Shown here piece after piece: positions 1 through 9,831 of a DNA stretch of 40,886 nt. Source of the stretch: Alphaproteobacteria bacterium MarineAlpha3_Bin2 (lineage in GTDB: Bacteria; Pseudomonadota; Alphaproteobacteria; Rhodospirillales; Casp-alpha2); the NCBI GenBank assembly GCA_002938315.1, contig PTLL01000014.1, forward strand, positions 1 to 40,886. The letters are read 5' to 3'. Both the position numbers and the translations under genes were made by a program. Position 1 is the stretch's first letter, and the number at the start of each line of letters is the position of its first letter. The notes beneath the pieces are model-generated. The model was not told where the DNA came from. It worked only from the letters and a program-made list of their open reading frames with translations, and ran no database searches.

Positions 1-151
1 CCATGGTCCAAGGCGTCTTGCCGTAGGCTTCGAGGGTGACATTCAAGGCATCGATAATGGTCGGCCAACTGTCAACCAGGGTGTTGTCCCAATCAAACAA
101 GATGGCGCGCGGTTTACCGTTGGCCTGATCTGAATCCCCGTTCAAGGTCAT
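1..151 (-). CDS. HAD-family phosphatase, N-terminal part only (runs off the left edge)
   Basis: Reading leftward from the ATG at 151, about 50 residues are visible. Near residue 20 they contain DWDNTLVD, the first motif of haloacid dehalogenase hydrolases (DxDxT/V, nucleophile Asp first), followed by a helix typical of the phosphoglycolate phosphatase-like cap subfamily. The start codon shares one base with the stop of the upstream aminotransferase gene (TGATG), so the two are probably translationally coupled and this is the next gene of the ntr-trkA operon. Substrate cannot be told from the fragment; phosphoglycolate or another small phosphomonoester is typical of the family. The rest of the gene lies outside the window. 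Confidence 0.8.
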   Translation of the reverse strand, partial: MTLNGDSDQANGKPRAILFDWDNTLVDSWPTIIDALNVTLEAYGKTPWTM

Positions 152-1032
152 CAATTCCAGGTATTGGTGTTTTGGGGACCGCCCTTGGTTTCGATGAAAT
201 CGACATAAAGGTCGAGCATCCTGGACGTCAATTCCCCGATGTGGCCGTTACCGATGGAATGTCCATCGATACTGGTAACCGCTTTAACATGTGAGGTCGA
301 ACTGGTGACAAAAGCTTCCTTGGCCTGCATCGCCTCTTCGACGGAAAATGCCCGTTCGGAAAATGGAACTCCCGCCGCCACCGCCGCCTCCAGCACCGAC
401 AGCCGGGTAATCCCGTTGAGGATGGCATGCGAGGCATTGTGGGTGACCAGCTCACCGTCCTTGGTGACGATCCAGGCATTTGATGCCGTCCCTTCGGTGA
501 TCATCCCCTCATTGTTGACCATCCAGGCTTCGTAAGCACCGGCTTCACGGGCTTGTTGCTTGCCGATGATATTGGGCAGAAGAGAGACCGATTTAATGTC
601 ATGACGCTGCCATCGGATATCGGGGATGGTAATGACCCCAACGCCTTTGCGCAGTTGTTCCTTGTCCAGCGGGGGCATCCGTCGTGCAGTGACTACCAAA
701 GCGCTTTCCGTATTGTCAGGAAACGAATGGTCGCGCCGCGCGACGCCACGGGTAATTTGTAAATAGATCAGCCCGTCCCTTACCCGGTTGCGGCGTGAGA
801 CCTCACGGATAATGACGCCAAGCGCGCGGGCAGACATCGGCCAGTCGATGCGGAGTTCGCCCAGCGAATGAGCCAGCCGATCCATATGCCCCTGTTCACC
901 TACCATGCGGCCTTGGTGAACGGCAAAGACCTCATAGACGCCATCGGCAAATTGATAGCCCCTGTCCTCAATATGAACGGCTGCATCCTGGTGAGGCACA
1001 TATTGGCCGTTGACGTAAGCAATGCGGGACAT
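151..1032 (-). CDS. dat: D-amino acid aminotransferase (PLP fold type IV)
   Basis: This 293-residue protein is a class IV aminotransferase of the D-alanine transaminase group, exchanging amino groups between D-amino acids and 2-oxo acids in the cytoplasm. The N-terminal VNGQYVPHQDA and EDRGYQFADGVYE segments are typical of the family. The PLP-binding lysine is K147 (DIKSVSLLPN), and E180 in EGTASN matches the conserved glutamate that contacts the cofactor ring. Length equals the family norm. The ATG lies two bases after the trkA stop, and the gene follows ntrBC-ntrYX-trkA as in many alphaproteobacteria. Branched-chain aminotransferase or aminodeoxychorismate lyase are less likely alternatives, given the HDIKSVSLLPN context. 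Product D-amino acids could feed peptidoglycan, but that is inference. Confidence 0.85.
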   Translation of the reverse strand: MSRIAYVNGQYVPHQDAAVHIEDRGYQFADGVYEVFAVHQGRMVGEQGHMDRLAHSLGELRIDWPMSARALGVIIREVSRRNRVRDGLIYLQITRGVARRDHSFPDNTESALVVTARRMPPLDKEQLRKGVGVITIPDIRWQRHDIKSVSLLPNIIGKQQAREAGAYEAWMVNNEGMITEGTASNAWIVTKDGELVTHNASHAILNGITRLSVLEAAVAAGVPFSERAFSVEEAMQAKEAFVTSSTSHVKAVTSIDGHSIGNGHIGELTSRMLDLYVDFIETKGGPQNTNTWN

Positions 1033-1034
1033 TT

Positions 1035-2411
1035 TTAAAAATACTCCAACTGCACGGAGAAAATCTTTTCGACCTGGCGGATGACTTCCTCTGAGGCGAA
1101 CAGAACCACACGGTCCTTGGCTTTGACCACGGTTGAACCGCGCGGGTAAATCATTTTACCATCGCGGACGATGGCCCCCAGCTTAACGCCGGAAGGCAAC
1201 TTCACCTCTTTCAGGGGCTTGCCGACCAAATCCGACGTTTCCAGGGCTTCGGCCTCAATCAATTCGCCGAAACCTTCCCGAAGCGTGTGGACGGAATGAA
1301 TACGACCGCGCCGGACGTATTGAAGGATCGTCGATACCGTTATATTGCGGGGGCTCACGATAACGTCAATGCCAAGAGAATTTATCAACGGCTCATAAGC
1401 CGCGGTATTGATCAGGGTGATGGCCCGTTTGACCCCGTTGCGCTTAGCCAGTAACGAAGACAAGATGTTGGTTTCATCGTCGTTGGTGACGGCAACCACG
1501 GTTTCAGTCATTGAGGCGTTGGCTTCTTCCAGGATTTCAGGGTCGAGAACATCACCGTTGATGACCATGGTCCTATCAAGCATCCCCGCGACGCTTTCGG
1601 CCCGGTCCTTGTCGGCTTCGATAATTTTGGCTTTGACCCAGTCGTGATTCTTTTCAATTTCTTGTGCCAGAAACAAGCCAATATTGCCGCCCCCGAAAAT
1701 CAACAGCCGACGGGCTTCCGCCTCTTCGTGACCGAAGGCAGCCATCGCGCGGGACACCTGTTCACTGTCGACAACGAAATAAACCTCGTCACCGGGCAGC
1801 ATGTAGTCGTCCGCCGTCGGCATCATGGGGTTTCCATCCCGCATCAGCCCGATAATGACGATATTGAGATCGGGAAAAAGGTGGGTCAGCTGTCGAAGCG
1901 GCGTGTTGATCAGCGGGCAGGTTTCCTCGCATCGCACACCAATCAGTTTCACCTTGTCATCAACCAAGGGAATCATCTCGAAGGCGCCGGGCACTTGAAG
2001 CCGGCGTGTCACCGCCCGGGCGACCTCTATTTCCGGTGAAATAATTACGTCGATGGGCAAGTGGTCGCGTGAAAACAGGTTGGCGTAGATGGGTTGCAGA
2101 TAACTTTGCTGGCGTACCCGGGCGATCTTCGTCGGTACGTCGAACAAGGAATGGGCGACCTGACAGGCGACCATATTGACCTCATCGGCGTAGGTGACGG
2201 CAATGATCATGTCGGCATTGGCGATGCCGGCTTTTTCCAATACATCCGGATTCGACGCGTGGCCGAACACACCGGTGGCGTCCAGGGTATCGTTGACCCG
2301 GCGGACCAAGTCCGGGTTCTGGTCGACAACAGTGACATCGTTGTTTTCAAGGGCCAAGTGGCGGGCGATGTTGAATCCGACTTGCCCGGCGCCGCAAACA
2401 ATCACTTTCAT
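1035..2411 (-). CDS. trkA: Trk potassium uptake system NAD-binding protein TrkA
   Basis: This 458-residue peripheral membrane protein gates the TrkH/TrkG potassium channel subunits in response to nucleotides. It has two tandem RCK halves: a first Rossmann fold starting MKVIVCGAGQVGF, its TrkA-C domain, then a second Rossmann fold around IFGGGNIGLFLAQEI and a final TrkA-C domain. The open frame extends to 2597, but that would overlap ntrX heavily. The ATG at 2411 gives the family's standard N-terminus and length and has a purine-rich AAAGG ahead of it. It lies 31 bases after ntrX and 2 bases before dat. No trkH is visible in the window. Confidence 0.95.
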   Translation of the reverse strand: MKVIVCGAGQVGFNIARHLALENNDVTVVDQNPDLVRRVNDTLDATGVFGHASNPDVLEKAGIANADMIIAVTYADEVNMVACQVAHSLFDVPTKIARVRQQSYLQPIYANLFSRDHLPIDVIISPEIEVARAVTRRLQVPGAFEMIPLVDDKVKLIGVRCEETCPLINTPLRQLTHLFPDLNIVIIGLMRDGNPMMPTADDYMLPGDEVYFVVDSEQVSRAMAAFGHEEAEARRLLIFGGGNIGLFLAQEIEKNHDWVKAKIIEADKDRAESVAGMLDRTMVINGDVLDPEILEEANASMTETVVAVTNDDETNILSSLLAKRNGVKRAITLINTAAYEPLINSLGIDVIVSPRNITVSTILQYVRRGRIHSVHTLREGFGELIEAEALETSDLVGKPLKEVKLPSGVKLGAIVRDGKMIYPRGSTVVKAKDRVVLFASEEVIRQVEKIFSVQLEYF

Positions 2412-2442
2412 GGTTTCAAAACCTTTGTTGTCGTCAACATTG

Positions 2443-3834
2443 CTATTGCCTGTCTTCGTTACGTACGCCCAAGGATTTGAGCTTTCGATGCAGGGCCGAG
2501 CGTTCCATGCCAATGAATGTGGCGGTTTTGGAGATATTACCGCCGAACCGGGCCATTTGCGCGATAAGGTATTCCCGTTCGAATATTTCCCGCGCATTGC
2601 GAAGCGGTAAGCCCATGATTTCCAGATTGGTTTTCAAGTTGCTTGCGACGGGAGCATTGGCGTAGATTTCGGGCGGCAGCATTTCGATTTTGATCTGGCT
2701 AGTCTGGTCGCCGGAGGCCATGATTAATAGCCGTTCGATGACGTTTCTGAGTTCGCGGACGTTGCCGGGCCAGAAATAGGCCTGAAGGGCCGCCATGGCA
2801 TCGGCGCCGATCTCACGCGGCGCCTGCCCCGTCGTCCGGGCGGCCCGTTCCATAAAATGTTCTGCCAGGGTCGGAATATCGTCCGGCCTTTTATTTAACG
2901 CCAGCACCTCAAGGGGAACCACGTTCAAGCGGTAAAAAAGATCCTCGCGGAATTTTCCGGCGCTGATTTCCTCTGCAAGGCTGGCGGTTGACGAAGCGAT
3001 AACGCGGACATCGACCTCGACACGGACGGAGCCCCCGACGCGCTCAAAAATTTGTTCCTGAAGGACGCGGACGATTTTACCTTGGGTTTCCAACGGCATA
3101 TCCGCAACCTCATCGAGAAACAAGGTGCCGTTGTGGGCAGCTTCGAAGGTGCCAACTTTTTGGGGAGAGTTCCCATCAGCGTCCGGATTTTCGGTGCCAA
3201 ACAGCTCAACCTCGAAACGGTCCGGCGACATGGTTGCGCAATTGACGACAACGAACGGCCCTTCGGCGCGCCTCGATTGGGCGTGCAGCATTCGGGCCAC
3301 CACTTCCTTTCCCGATCCCGCCGGACCGGTAATTAGGATCCGGCTGTTGGACGGCGCCACTTGGTTGATGGACTGTTTAATGTCGCGGGTCGCCTGCGAT
3401 GGCCCAACCAATTCATTGGCAGTACCGGCTCGAATTCTCAGTTCTTCGTTCTCACGGCGCAGGCGATCGGTTTCGATGGCACGTTCCACCAACAGGATTA
3501 GGCGATCGGCCTTGAACGGTTTTTCAATGAAATCATATGCCCCGTCCAGGATTGCAGAGACTGCCGTTTCAATTGTGCCGTGGCCGGACATCATCAGTAC
3601 TGGGATGGTCGGGTGGTCTAGCTTCAGCGCCTTGAGGATGCCCAGTCCGTCCAACTCCGAACCTTGGAGCCAGATATCCAATAGAACCAGATTGGGCCGC
3701 CGTGCTTCGACGGCACCAAGGGCCTCGGTACTATTTGCCGCTTCGCGGGTTTGAAAACCTTCGTCCTGAAGGATGCCTGCCGTCAGCACCCGGATGTCAG
3801 CCTCGTCATCGACTATCAATATTTCCGTTGCCAT
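2443..3834 (-). CDS. ntrX: Nitrogen-response regulator NtrX (AAA+ family, lacking GAFTGA)
   Basis: This 463-residue protein has three parts. The receiver domain (1-120) has phosphoacceptor D53 and K105. The AAA+ domain has Walker A GPAGSGKE near 170 and Walker B LFLDE at 238-242. A Fis-type helix-turn-helix lies near 430-452. It is the cognate response regulator of NtrY. The stretch between LFGTE and FEAAHNGTLFLDE does not contain the GAFTGA loop that lets such proteins contact sigma-54, whereas the NtrC copy in this window has it. That suggests control without sigma-54 activation, a trait I believe is common in alphaproteobacterial NtrX. It sits 9 bases after ntrY in a single operon. ATG start at 3834. 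Confidence 0.93.
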   Translation of the reverse strand: MATEILIVDDEADIRVLTAGILQDEGFQTREAANSTEALGAVEARRPNLVLLDIWLQGSELDGLGILKALKLDHPTIPVLMMSGHGTIETAVSAILDGAYDFIEKPFKADRLILLVERAIETDRLRRENEELRIRAGTANELVGPSQATRDIKQSINQVAPSNSRILITGPAGSGKEVVARMLHAQSRRAEGPFVVVNCATMSPDRFEVELFGTENPDADGNSPQKVGTFEAAHNGTLFLDEVADMPLETQGKIVRVLQEQIFERVGGSVRVEVDVRVIASSTASLAEEISAGKFREDLFYRLNVVPLEVLALNKRPDDIPTLAEHFMERAARTTGQAPREIGADAMAALQAYFWPGNVRELRNVIERLLIMASGDQTSQIKIEMLPPEIYANAPVASNLKTNLEIMGLPLRNAREIFEREYLIAQMARFGGNISKTATFIGMERSALHRKLKSLGVRNEDRQ

Positions 3835-3843
3835 GTCCGGTCC

Positions 3844-6159
3844 CTACGATTCTTGCGCCAATAGGCTGGAGGCGACCTTCATTGCACCGACTTCGCCACC
3901 GTTCTCTTTCTTGTCGGCGATCTTTTCCATAGGCGGGAAAATCAGTGACACGCTGGCGCCACCCCCTGGGTTGTTGTCGAGCGACAAGTGCCCATTGTGG
4001 TCTTCCATGATTTTTTTGACGATGGCCAGGCCCAACCCGGTGCCTTTTGTGCGTGTAGTAACATAAGGTTCGGTAAGGTCTTCACGGTTTTCGCCTGGAA
4101 GGCCACTGCCATTGTCCTTAATAAGGATAGAAATGGTGCCTTCATCCATTGCAGCCATACCCCTGCCCCCCTCCTTTTCGTTTTTTATGCCGGTAGTTAT
4201 GGAAAGGTGAATACGGCCCTTGGAGGTTGTCTTTTTAGTGTTTTCCAAATGGCCGGTGACGGCTTCGGCGGCGTTCTTTAATAGGTTAGTCAAGGCGCGG
4301 GAGACTTGGCGGTGGTCGCAATAAAGCCGGATGTCTTGGTCAGGAAGATTGACGTCATAGTCGATGTCAGGGTGGCGGTTGTGTTCTAGTGAAATAGCTT
4401 GGCGGCAAATTTCTGAGAGGTTTTCATCGCTCAGCGACAATTGCGGCATTCTGGCGAACGACGAGAATTCGTCGACCATGCGGTGAAGGTCCTCGACCTG
4501 ACGGATAATGGTATCAGTGCAGCTTAAAAACGTTTCCGGGTCGCTTTTGATTTCATCCAGATATTTTCTCTTCAGGCGTTCAGCCGATAGCTGGATCGGC
4601 GTCAACGGGTTTTTAATCTCGTGGGCGATACGACGGGCGACGTCAGACCAGGCGGCTTTGCGTTGTGCGGATAGCAGTTCGGTGACGTCATCGAAAGTGA
4701 CGACATAGCCGATGACTTTTCCCTCCAGCCTTTCGGCGGCGATGGAAACCATCAAGGTATGGTATTGCCCGTCGCGGTTAACCTTTACCTCTGCTTGATG
4801 AGACTGGCCGGGCCGTTCCATCGCTTTGGAAAGAAGGCTCGCCATTTCAGGGATGGCGTCGCCGAGTGTCTGGCCAATGAGTTTGTCCAGGTCCGTCGCC
4901 AATAGCTCCGACGCCGAACGGTTGGGAAGATAAACATTTCCCTTCGCGTCAAGGCCGATGACGCCTGCGGATACCCCGGTCAGCACCGTTTCCGTAAACC
5001 GCCGGCGTTCGTCGATTTGGCGATTGGCGTCCATTAGCCCTTCCTGGGTGTTTTTCAGCTGTTCGGTCATGGAGTTAAAGGCACGGCTGAGGGCGCTGAG
5101 TTCGTCGGGGCTTTCGGTGGTATCGACGCGGACGCTTAAATCGCCCTCACTGATGGATTTTGAGGCCGCGATCAGGGAACTGATCGGTTTCGCCAATTGT
5201 GTCGCTACCGTCAGTCCGATCCAGATAGCGGCCAGCAACAAAAGCACCGCGACGATAACGAAAATCATCACGAATTTGATTTGAATGCCGCCCATTTCCT
5301 TTTGTACCGCTTTGTAGCGTTTCCGGGCGGTTTCGATCTGTTCGATCTGGCGGATCACTTTGGGGTCGACGAAGCGTTCCACCAACAAATATGCGTCAAC
5401 GAAACTTCGCAACCGAACGATGGCCCGAATGCGTTCGTCCTTTACGCCGCCGAGAACGGTTATTTCCCCGCGACTAGCTTTTTCGAAGGCCTCTTTCGAA
5501 ATGTGGCGGGCCTTCACCGAAAGGCTGAGTTCGGATCGCGCCATGACCCTTCCGCTGCGGTTGATGACCAAGGCTTCCGACAGGGAGCGCAGCACCGCAT
5601 GGTGCGAAAGTATTGGGTTTAAACGCCGGATGTCACCACCGACCCTCGGCGCGTTAATGTTGAGGTCGCCGGCTAGGGCGAAGGCGTCGGCGGAGATGTT
5701 TTTCCGGTGTTCCAGAAGGTAGGCTTTGCCGACCACCACCGATTGATTGACGGCGGTACCGATCTTGTCCTGGAACCAAGCCTCAACCCCATATTGGATA
5801 AACAAGGCCGAAAAGACGGCAACCAAGATGGCGGGCGTGATCGCGACCAGGCCGAACATCATCATCAGGCGCACATGTAGTCCGGCGCCGGCTTGGCCGC
5901 TACGGCGCTCCTGCCAGACGGTGACCAATTTTTTGGCTACCAAAAGGGCCAGCAGCAATAAAATTGCCCCGTCCACATAAATTAGGTTGAGGACCGTTTT
6001 GACGTCTACGGCCGTCGTGCTGTTACCGGTCAAGGTGGCGACGGTCATGCCGCCCGAGACCACCGCCGCGATCACCAGCACATAGGCCAGTTTGCGTTGC
6101 AGGCTGGCATTCTCCGACCAGGCGCGGACCGTATCGTTCAAGCTGGCGAAACCGCTCAT
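3844..6159 (-). CDS. ntrY: Membrane sensor histidine kinase NtrY
   Basis: This 771-residue inner-membrane kinase pairs with NtrX and senses a nitrogen- or redox-related signal. Hydrophobic segments lie at roughly 25-43, 57-76, 97-121 and 294-317. The stretch between 121 and 294 should be the periplasmic sensor region. A HAMP linker (about 318-370), a PAS domain (about 385-495), HisKA with phosphorylation site H513 in [10 protein letters not shown], and HATPase_c with DNGSG (682-686) and GTGLG (706-710) follow. All catalytic boxes are intact. The start codon overlaps the ntrC stop as ATGA, so the genes are coupled. The Gly/Lys-rich insert around 640-672 in the ATPase domain is longer than usual. 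Confidence 0.95.
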   Translation of the reverse strand: MSGFASLNDTVRAWSENASLQRKLAYVLVIAAVVSGGMTVATLTGNSTTAVDVKTVLNLIYVDGAILLLLALLVAKKLVTVWQERRSGQAGAGLHVRLMMMFGLVAITPAILVAVFSALFIQYGVEAWFQDKIGTAVNQSVVVGKAYLLEHRKNISADAFALAGDLNINAPRVGGDIRRLNPILSHHAVLRSLSEALVINRSGRVMARSELSLSVKARHISKEAFEKASRGEITVLGGVKDERIRAIVRLRSFVDAYLLVERFVDPKVIRQIEQIETARKRYKAVQKEMGGIQIKFVMIFVIVAVLLLLAAIWIGLTVATQLAKPISSLIAASKSISEGDLSVRVDTTESPDELSALSRAFNSMTEQLKNTQEGLMDANRQIDERRRFTETVLTGVSAGVIGLDAKGNVYLPNRSASELLATDLDKLIGQTLGDAIPEMASLLSKAMERPGQSHQAEVKVNRDGQYHTLMVSIAAERLEGKVIGYVVTFDDVTELLSAQRKAAWSDVARRIAHEIKNPLTPIQLSAERLKRKYLDEIKSDPETFLSCTDTIIRQVEDLHRMVDEFSSFARMPQLSLSDENLSEICRQAISLEHNRHPDIDYDVNLPDQDIRLYCDHRQVSRALTNLLKNAAEAVTGHLENTKKTTSKGRIHLSITTGIKNEKEGGRGMAAMDEGTISILIKDNGSGLPGENREDLTEPYVTTRTKGTGLGLAIVKKIMEDHNGHLSLDNNPGGGASVSLIFPPMEKIADKKENGGEVGAMKVASSLLAQES

Positions 6160-7589
6160 TTCGGCCCCCGAATGACTGGTATGTTGAGGTCGCGGATCTT
6201 TTTGCGGAGCGTGTTGCGGTTGAGGCCGAGGACCTCGGCGGCGCGGATTTGATTGCCGTGGGTCGCTTGCAGGGTCAGCGTGATCAGGGGCCGTTCGACT
6301 TCCTTGAGGACGCGTTGGTAAAGCCCCGCCGCCGGCAGCTCGCCAGCATGGGCTGTGAAGTAAGTGGACAGACGATGTTCCACCGTTTTCGAAAGCCCCT
6401 GCTCATCGTCATCTTCGGAAGATGCGGGCGGGGTATCGGCCAATTCGGTGTTGATGTCATCGATGGTGATGACTTCGTGCGAATACAGCGCCGCCAGCCG
6501 CTTGATTAGATTTTCCAGTTCGCGCACATTGCCGGGCCAGGAATATTTCTTGAGGCGGTCCATGGCGTCATTGTCGATGACTTTCCAGGGAAGTCCTTCA
6601 TCGGCGGCCTTAGCTATGAATGAGCGTACCAATTCGGGAATGTCCTCGGCCCGTTCACTGAGCGGCGGCAGGCGGATCGGCACCACGTTGAGGCGGAAAA
6701 ATAAATCTTCGCGGAACAGTCCTTGGAGGATTAACCGCTTAAGGTCGTGATGGGTGGCGGCAATTATCCTGACATTGGATTTTATCGGGGCGCTGCCGCC
6801 GACGGTGGAGAATTCTCCTTCCTGAAGCACCCGCAACAACCGGGTCTGAGCGTCAGCCGGCATGTCGCCGATTTCGTCCAGAAAAAGGGTTCCTCCTTCG
6901 GCTTGCTCGAAGCGTCCGGCGCTGCGTGATTGGGCACCGGTAAAGGCGCCTTTCTCATGCCCGAAAAGTTCGCTTTCTATCAATTCTTTTGGAATTGCAG
7001 CCATGTTAATGGCGACGAAGGCATTGTTCTTGCGCTTGCCGTAATCATGAAGGGCGCGGGCGACCAGTTCCTTGCCGGTGCCGGACTCTCCGTTGATCAT
7101 CACCGTCAGGTCCGAACTCATCAATCGGGCCAGGGTTCGGTAGATATCCTGCATGACCGGCGATCGGCCAATCAGCGGCAAAGACTCCTCGGCTTCCTCA
7201 GGCCTAAAGTCGCCATTGGCGTGTGGCGTTTCGAGGCCGCGCTTGACGACACTAACCAATTTGTCGATGTCGAAGGGCTTGGGCAGGTATTCGAAGGCGC
7301 CGCATTCCGTCGCCTTGACGGCGGTAAGAAGGGTGTTTTGGGCGCTCATGACGATGATCCGAAGTTCCGGGCGGATGGAACGAATCCGGGGGATCAGGTC
7401 GAGCCCGTTTTCGTCGGGCATGACAACGTCGGTGATGACCAGGTCGCCATCGCCGTCGCTGACCCAACGCCACAAGGTCGCCGCGTTGCTGGCGGCTTTG
7501 ACTTCAAACCCAGCGCGGCCAAGCGCCTGACTGACCACCGTGCGGATGGCGCCATCGTCATCGGCAAGAAGGATGGTCGGCGCCGTCAT
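6156..7589 (-). CDS. ntrC: Nitrogen regulator NtrC (sigma-54 activator)
   Basis: This 477-residue protein has receiver residues 1-120 with phosphoacceptor D54, an AAA+ domain with Walker A GESGTGKE (167-174), an intact GAFTGA loop (214-219), Walker [10 protein letters not shown], and a C-terminal Fis-type helix-turn-helix with [10 protein letters not shown]. It activates sigma-54 promoters of nitrogen assimilation genes once phosphorylated by NtrB. The frame is open up to 7679, but the ATG at 7589 ([15 protein letters not shown]) matches the family start and overlaps the ntrB stop as ATGA. An insert of acidic residues (EDDDEQ) precedes the C-terminal domain. Confidence 0.96.
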   Translation of the reverse strand: MTAPTILLADDDGAIRTVVSQALGRAGFEVKAASNAATLWRWVSDGDGDLVITDVVMPDENGLDLIPRIRSIRPELRIIVMSAQNTLLTAVKATECGAFEYLPKPFDIDKLVSVVKRGLETPHANGDFRPEEAEESLPLIGRSPVMQDIYRTLARLMSSDLTVMINGESGTGKELVARALHDYGKRKNNAFVAINMAAIPKELIESELFGHEKGAFTGAQSRSAGRFEQAEGGTLFLDEIGDMPADAQTRLLRVLQEGEFSTVGGSAPIKSNVRIIAATHHDLKRLILQGLFREDLFFRLNVVPIRLPPLSERAEDIPELVRSFIAKAADEGLPWKVIDNDAMDRLKKYSWPGNVRELENLIKRLAALYSHEVITIDDINTELADTPPASSEDDDEQGLSKTVEHRLSTYFTAHAGELPAAGLYQRVLKEVERPLITLTLQATHGNQIRAAEVLGLNRNTLRKKIRDLNIPVIRGPK

Positions 7590-8728
7590 GGGGTCCCCTC
7601 CTCCGCCTCGGTGGCGCGGGTTTTTTCGGCCATCGGCAGCATGACCCTGAATTCGGTCCGTTTTGGCGTGCTGTCGCATTCGATAACACCACCATGGTCA
7701 CCAATAATTTTGGCCACCAACGCCAGGCCTAGGCCGCTTCCCTGAGGCTTCGAGGTGACGAAAGGATCGAACAGGCAACTCATGATATCGTCTGGAATGC
7801 CGCCGCCGTTATCTATAATTGAAACCCGAAGCGGTAAGTGAATACGCGATCCCGTGCCCGGCACGGTAAATCGAACGCCTTGTTGATAGGCTGTCTCTAG
7901 GGTGATTTCACCGCCAACAGATGGAGCCGCTTCGGCGGCGTTCTTGATCAGATTGAGAAACACCTGCACCAATTGGTCACGGTGCCCCAAAACTGGCGGC
8001 AACGACGGATCGAAAATGGGGTTATATCGCAAATGCCGTCCGAACCCGTTTTTCGCCAGTTGCATTACCCGGTCCAAGACCTGATGAATATTGACGGCAT
8101 CGCGTTGTAAGGGCCCTGAATCCGAAAACACATCCATGCGATCTACTAAGTCGCATATGCGATCAGCCTCTTCGCGGATCAATGTCGTCAGGCCGCGATC
8201 ATCCGGGGTGGCGTTCTGTTCTAAAAGCTGCGCCGCGCCGCGAATTCCAGAAAGCGGGTTTTTGACTTCGTGGGCCAGCATCGACGCCAATGCCGTGACC
8301 GACCTCGCCGCCCCTCGATGGGTCAGTTGGCGGTCGATCTTGTCGGCGATGGACCACTGTTGCAGGGTCAGCGCCACCGCATTGGGGGTATCCAATAGAG
8401 GCGCCGCCTGAAGGTTGACCAGATGGCGGCCGATGCGCGGCGATTCAAGGGTGACGCCGTATTCGGAAACCGCCAGACCTTCCTTGCGCACTTGCCGGAT
8501 CAGGGAAAAAAGCTTGCTGTCGAACGGCAGCATTTCGTCCAACTGACGGCCTTGCAGATATTCAGCGCCGCCCTGGAGAAATTGTTCGCCGGCTGAGTTG
8601 ACGTAAGCAATGGCGTCGTCGGCATCAACGACGACGATGGCTGTCGCCATCGCATTGAAAATACTTTCGATATCAATGCCATCATTTTCGCCGTCCTTAG
8701 GCCGCGGCGCCAAGGCTGGTTTTGTCAT
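7586..8728 (-). CDS. ntrB: Nitrogen sensor kinase/phosphatase NtrB (GlnL)
   Basis: This 380-residue soluble kinase is regulated by PII and phosphorylates NtrC under nitrogen limitation. It has an N-terminal PAS domain (about 20-125), HisKA with H153 in [10 protein letters not shown], and HATPase_c with NLIKNAAEA (N box), DNGGGIPDD and GSGLGLALV. There are no membrane segments, as expected for NtrB and in contrast to NtrY. The ATG at 8728 is one base after the dusB stop; the 3' end overlaps ntrC. The dusB-ntrB-ntrC order is standard for alphaproteobacteria, where dusB was once called nifR3. Confidence 0.95.
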   Translation of the reverse strand: MTKPALAPRPKDGENDGIDIESIFNAMATAIVVVDADDAIAYVNSAGEQFLQGGAEYLQGRQLDEMLPFDSKLFSLIRQVRKEGLAVSEYGVTLESPRIGRHLVNLQAAPLLDTPNAVALTLQQWSIADKIDRQLTHRGAARSVTALASMLAHEVKNPLSGIRGAAQLLEQNATPDDRGLTTLIREEADRICDLVDRMDVFSDSGPLQRDAVNIHQVLDRVMQLAKNGFGRHLRYNPIFDPSLPPVLGHRDQLVQVFLNLIKNAAEAAPSVGGEITLETAYQQGVRFTVPGTGSRIHLPLRVSIIDNGGGIPDDIMSCLFDPFVTSKPQGSGLGLALVAKIIGDHGGVIECDSTPKRTEFRVMLPMAEKTRATEAEEGTP

Positions 8729-8729
8729 G

Positions 8730-9716
8730 TTATGCCGCTTCCCGGCCGATAATCGGCTCGAAGAACTGGTTCAGCATCCCCTTAACCACCGCTGGGTCGT
8801 CCGCCCGCATAATTTTGGACCGTAATTCGGCCGAATTCGGCAGGCCTTTTGAATACCATCCCAGGTGCTTGCGGGCGATTTTGAGGCCGTGGTGAACGCC
8901 ATAATGGTCCAGCATGGCGCCATAATGGCGGAGGATAGTGGAAAATTTTACGGCGAGGGTTGGGTCCGCCAATCGTACGCCGGTGGCCAGGAAATGCCGG
9001 ACCTGATTCGGGAACCATGGCCGTCCATAGGTGCCGCGGCCGATCAGGACCCCGTCGGCGCCGGAAACGGCCAGCGCCTGCGCCGCGTCGTCAACGCTGG
9101 TGATGTCGCCGTTGACAAACACCGGAATTCCGACCGCGTTCTTGACCTGGCGAACAAAGCTCCAATCGGATTGGCCCTTGTAAAACTGACATCGGGTGCG
9201 GCCGTGCACCGATACCGCCTTGATCCCGCTTTCCTCGGCGACCCGGGCAAGCAGGGGCGCGTTGCGGGTGGCGCCGTCCCAGCCGGTTCGCATTTTCAGG
9301 GTCACCGGCACGTTGACGGCGGCGACAACGGCTTCGAAAATTTGTGCCGCCAGTGGCTCATCGCGCATCAACGCCGAACCGGCATCACCATTAGTGACTT
9401 TTTTCGCCGGGCAGCCAAGATTGAGGTCGATCAAGGTCGCGCCCCGGGCCTCATTCAAACGGGCGGCCTCGGCCATAACTTCGGGCTCACACCCGGCCAG
9501 TTGAACGGCGATGGGGTGTTCAACGGCGCAATGCGTTGCCATCTTCATGGTCTTCTTGGCGGCATGAATCATGGCCTTCGACGCGATCATCTCGGACACG
9601 ACAAGGCCGACGCCGAATTCCTTGACCAGGCCGCGGAAGGGCATGTCGGTCACCCCCGACATTGGGGCCAGGACAACGGGGCTATCCAGGTGAATTGGGC
9701 CGATTTGCAGAGACAT
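8730..9716 (-). CDS. dusB: tRNA-dihydrouridine synthase B
   Basis: This 328-residue FMN-dependent enzyme reduces uridine to dihydrouridine in the D-loop of tRNA. Visible landmarks are LAPMSGVTD at the N-terminus, the catalytic C102 in [10 protein letters not shown], the HGRTR segment that binds substrate, and VNGDI plus the [10 protein letters not shown] phosphate-binding motif near residue 225. It is the first gene of the ntr operon. A perfect 7-base inverted repeat stands 21-39 bases ahead of its ATG. The start is the only sensible ATG and the length is normal for DusB. Confidence 0.95.
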   Translation of the reverse strand: MSLQIGPIHLDSPVVLAPMSGVTDMPFRGLVKEFGVGLVVSEMIASKAMIHAAKKTMKMATHCAVEHPIAVQLAGCEPEVMAEAARLNEARGATLIDLNLGCPAKKVTNGDAGSALMRDEPLAAQIFEAVVAAVNVPVTLKMRTGWDGATRNAPLLARVAEESGIKAVSVHGRTRCQFYKGQSDWSFVRQVKNAVGIPVFVNGDITSVDDAAQALAVSGADGVLIGRGTYGRPWFPNQVRHFLATGVRLADPTLAVKFSTILRHYGAMLDHYGVHHGLKIARKHLGWYSKGLPNSAELRSKIMRADDPAVVKGMLNQFFEPIIGREAA

Positions 9717-9736
9717 GGGATTTGAGCTTTATCTAT

Positions 9737-9755
9737 TTGCCTACTTAATAGGCAA
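9737..9755 (-). promoter_or_regulatory. Inverted repeat ahead of the dusB-ntr operon (candidate operator)
   Basis: TTGCCTA, five spacer bases and TAGGCAA form a perfect 7-bp inverted repeat. On the minus strand it holds TATTAA, which could serve as a -10 with TTGTAT 16 bases upstream, a weak match. The repeat would then cover the core promoter of the whole dusB-ntrBC-ntrYX operon. No known regulator is recognised from the sequence. Confidence 0.35.
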
Positions 9756-9831
9756 TTTCACCGCGAATACAATGAATTTACGTCGGGTTTTTTGCTTAAT
9801 TAGCGGGTATCCGGGGTTATTTGAGGTATTT

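Noticed and set aside
2412-2597. N-terminal extension of TrkA by 62 residues
   Set aside because: It lies almost wholly inside ntrX in another frame, and the ATG at 2411 gives the universal TrkA start.
6930-7745. 271-residue open frame on the plus strand
   Set aside because: It lies opposite ntrC and ntrB, whose frames are fully conserved; the translation resembles nothing.
8865-9725. 286-residue open frame on the plus strand
   Set aside because: Exact opposite of dusB; Gly/His/Asp-rich translation typical of the antisense of a GC-rich gene.
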